Below, in pieces: positions 63,201 to 64,000 of a DNA stretch of 64,000 nucleotides. The stretch comes from Atrichornis clamosus (Eukaryota > Chordata > Aves > Passeriformes > Menuridae). Where the stretch lies: positions 62,001 through 126,000 of the forward strand of contig WBMZ01011912.1 of NCBI GenBank assembly GCA_013400975.1, in the 5' to 3' direction. A model generated the notes under the pieces. It made no database searches and was not told the origin of the DNA. It saw nothing but the letters and a program-made list of their open reading frames with translations. How positions within the stretch are numbered: the first letter of the stretch is position 1; every line of letters starts with the position of its first letter. A program made the translations under genes and the position numbers.

Positions 63201-64000
63201 CTCAGGTTAAGACCTTCTTGCTTAAGCTCTATAAAGGGGTTCTTTCTTCAGCACAAGGCTTGAAAGCCAGGATTCATTTTGCATGTTTAAAATCATGCAT
63301 AATTTAGCAGCAAGTCAGAGGTGCCTAAGCCTGGGGGCTCCTTCCAGTGCTTATGCAATAGCTGACTCAGGAAAACTGTGGGGCATGAGGAGATTTGTTG
63401 ATGGCATTACTGCATTTTTGTGTAGACTCCCAGTGAATCCAGCCAGTCCTTGAGAGGGCCAATGTCCGTGTTTTGGTCAAGGGCTGCAGTTTTGCTTTCT
63501 GGTTTTCTTTTTTCGCCAAATTTTAAATGAGATGTCTAAAAGTAGGGTAACATGGTATATACCTTAGCTTCCATACTAGAGCAAAGGATGTCAGCTTTTG
63601 ATTGAACAGCTTGGCTCTCTACAAAATGCAAGGTTGTCCCTTGCTCTACAGCATTACCTTTGCAGAACAAGTTTAAAATGCCATGTACTCCTAACAGCAA
63701 AACAAACAAAAGTAGACATTTTAAATTAAAAAGGGAAATCTCATGAGGAGCTGAGGTTATGAATGTCCAGAGGACATTCTCCCAGGCTGAAAGGGTGGGA
63801 AGGGCAGCTGACCCATGCCTGATCCTGAAGCCAACTGCCTGACAAAACCCTGGAGTAGGGATCAGAGATCCTGCGGAACTCACCACTGTTCACTAGATCA
63901 GCCAGTTCTCTCTGAGGAGGTGAAGGATCAGGAAGGAAAAAAGACTAAAGATTATTCTGGTGAGAAAAGGAAAGGCCAGAAAAGGGAGAGGGCACTGGCA
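60219..64000. other. Unique noncoding sequence to window end
   Basis: About 3.8 kb with no exon or mobile element recognised. Three overlapping plus-strand frames at 62121-62539 and a minus-strand frame at 61994-62281 are mutual shadows. The frames at 62914-63210 (+) and 63536-63886 (-) show no domain. Confidence 0.5.

Overview
This window looks like intergenic or intronic nuclear DNA from a bird. The strongest evidence is CR1 (chicken repeat 1) LINE fragments: at least six, in both orientations. Those that keep their 3' end carry the typical avian CR1 terminus, a 'ttccaac'-type motif followed by one or two attctgtg-like octamers. There is also an LTR-like start resembling a retroviral LTR family common in perching birds, some very old MIR/CORE-SINE-like traces, and a generally AT-rich, CpG-poor composition. 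Another sauropsid cannot be excluded from sequence alone. There are no operons, bacterial promoters, CRISPR arrays or phage genes.

No cellular protein-coding exon could be supported. The open frames longer than 100 codons have low-complexity or arbitrary residue content and match no family I recognise. The one exception is the 299-codon frame at 32043-32942, most of which is the C-terminal part of a decayed CR1 reverse transcriptase (ORF2) copy.

Layout: 1-9.3 kb is mostly unique AT-rich sequence with a MIR-like SINE (about 2.4 kb), an antisense CR1 fragment (3.6-3.9 kb) and a short CR1 tail (5.2 kb). A CpG-dense, purine-rich stretch lies at 9.3-9.6 kb. From 9.6 to 32.2 kb there is about 22 kb of almost featureless sequence with only microsatellites and a palindrome. 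From 32.2 to 39.8 kb it is repeat-rich: the longest CR1 copy, an LTR-like segment, two overlapping hairpins, a tRNA-like sequence, a MIR-like trace and a perfect three-copy 70-bp minisatellite. From 39.8 to 56.6 kb it is mostly unique, with a (TG)13 microsatellite, one N joint with duplicated flanks and a CR1 3' end. The window's CpG-richest interval is 56.6-57.25 kb, with a TATA-like box and a splice-donor-like site; it is the best candidate for a promoter or enhancer. From 57.3 to 64 kb there are two more CR1 fragments (opposite strands), a second N joint and unique sequence.

No genes act together here, and I found no convincing previously undescribed system. The points most worth checking are the CpG-rich promoter candidate, the 70-bp tandem array, the tRNA-like sequence and the two N positions, which look like unmerged contig overlaps.
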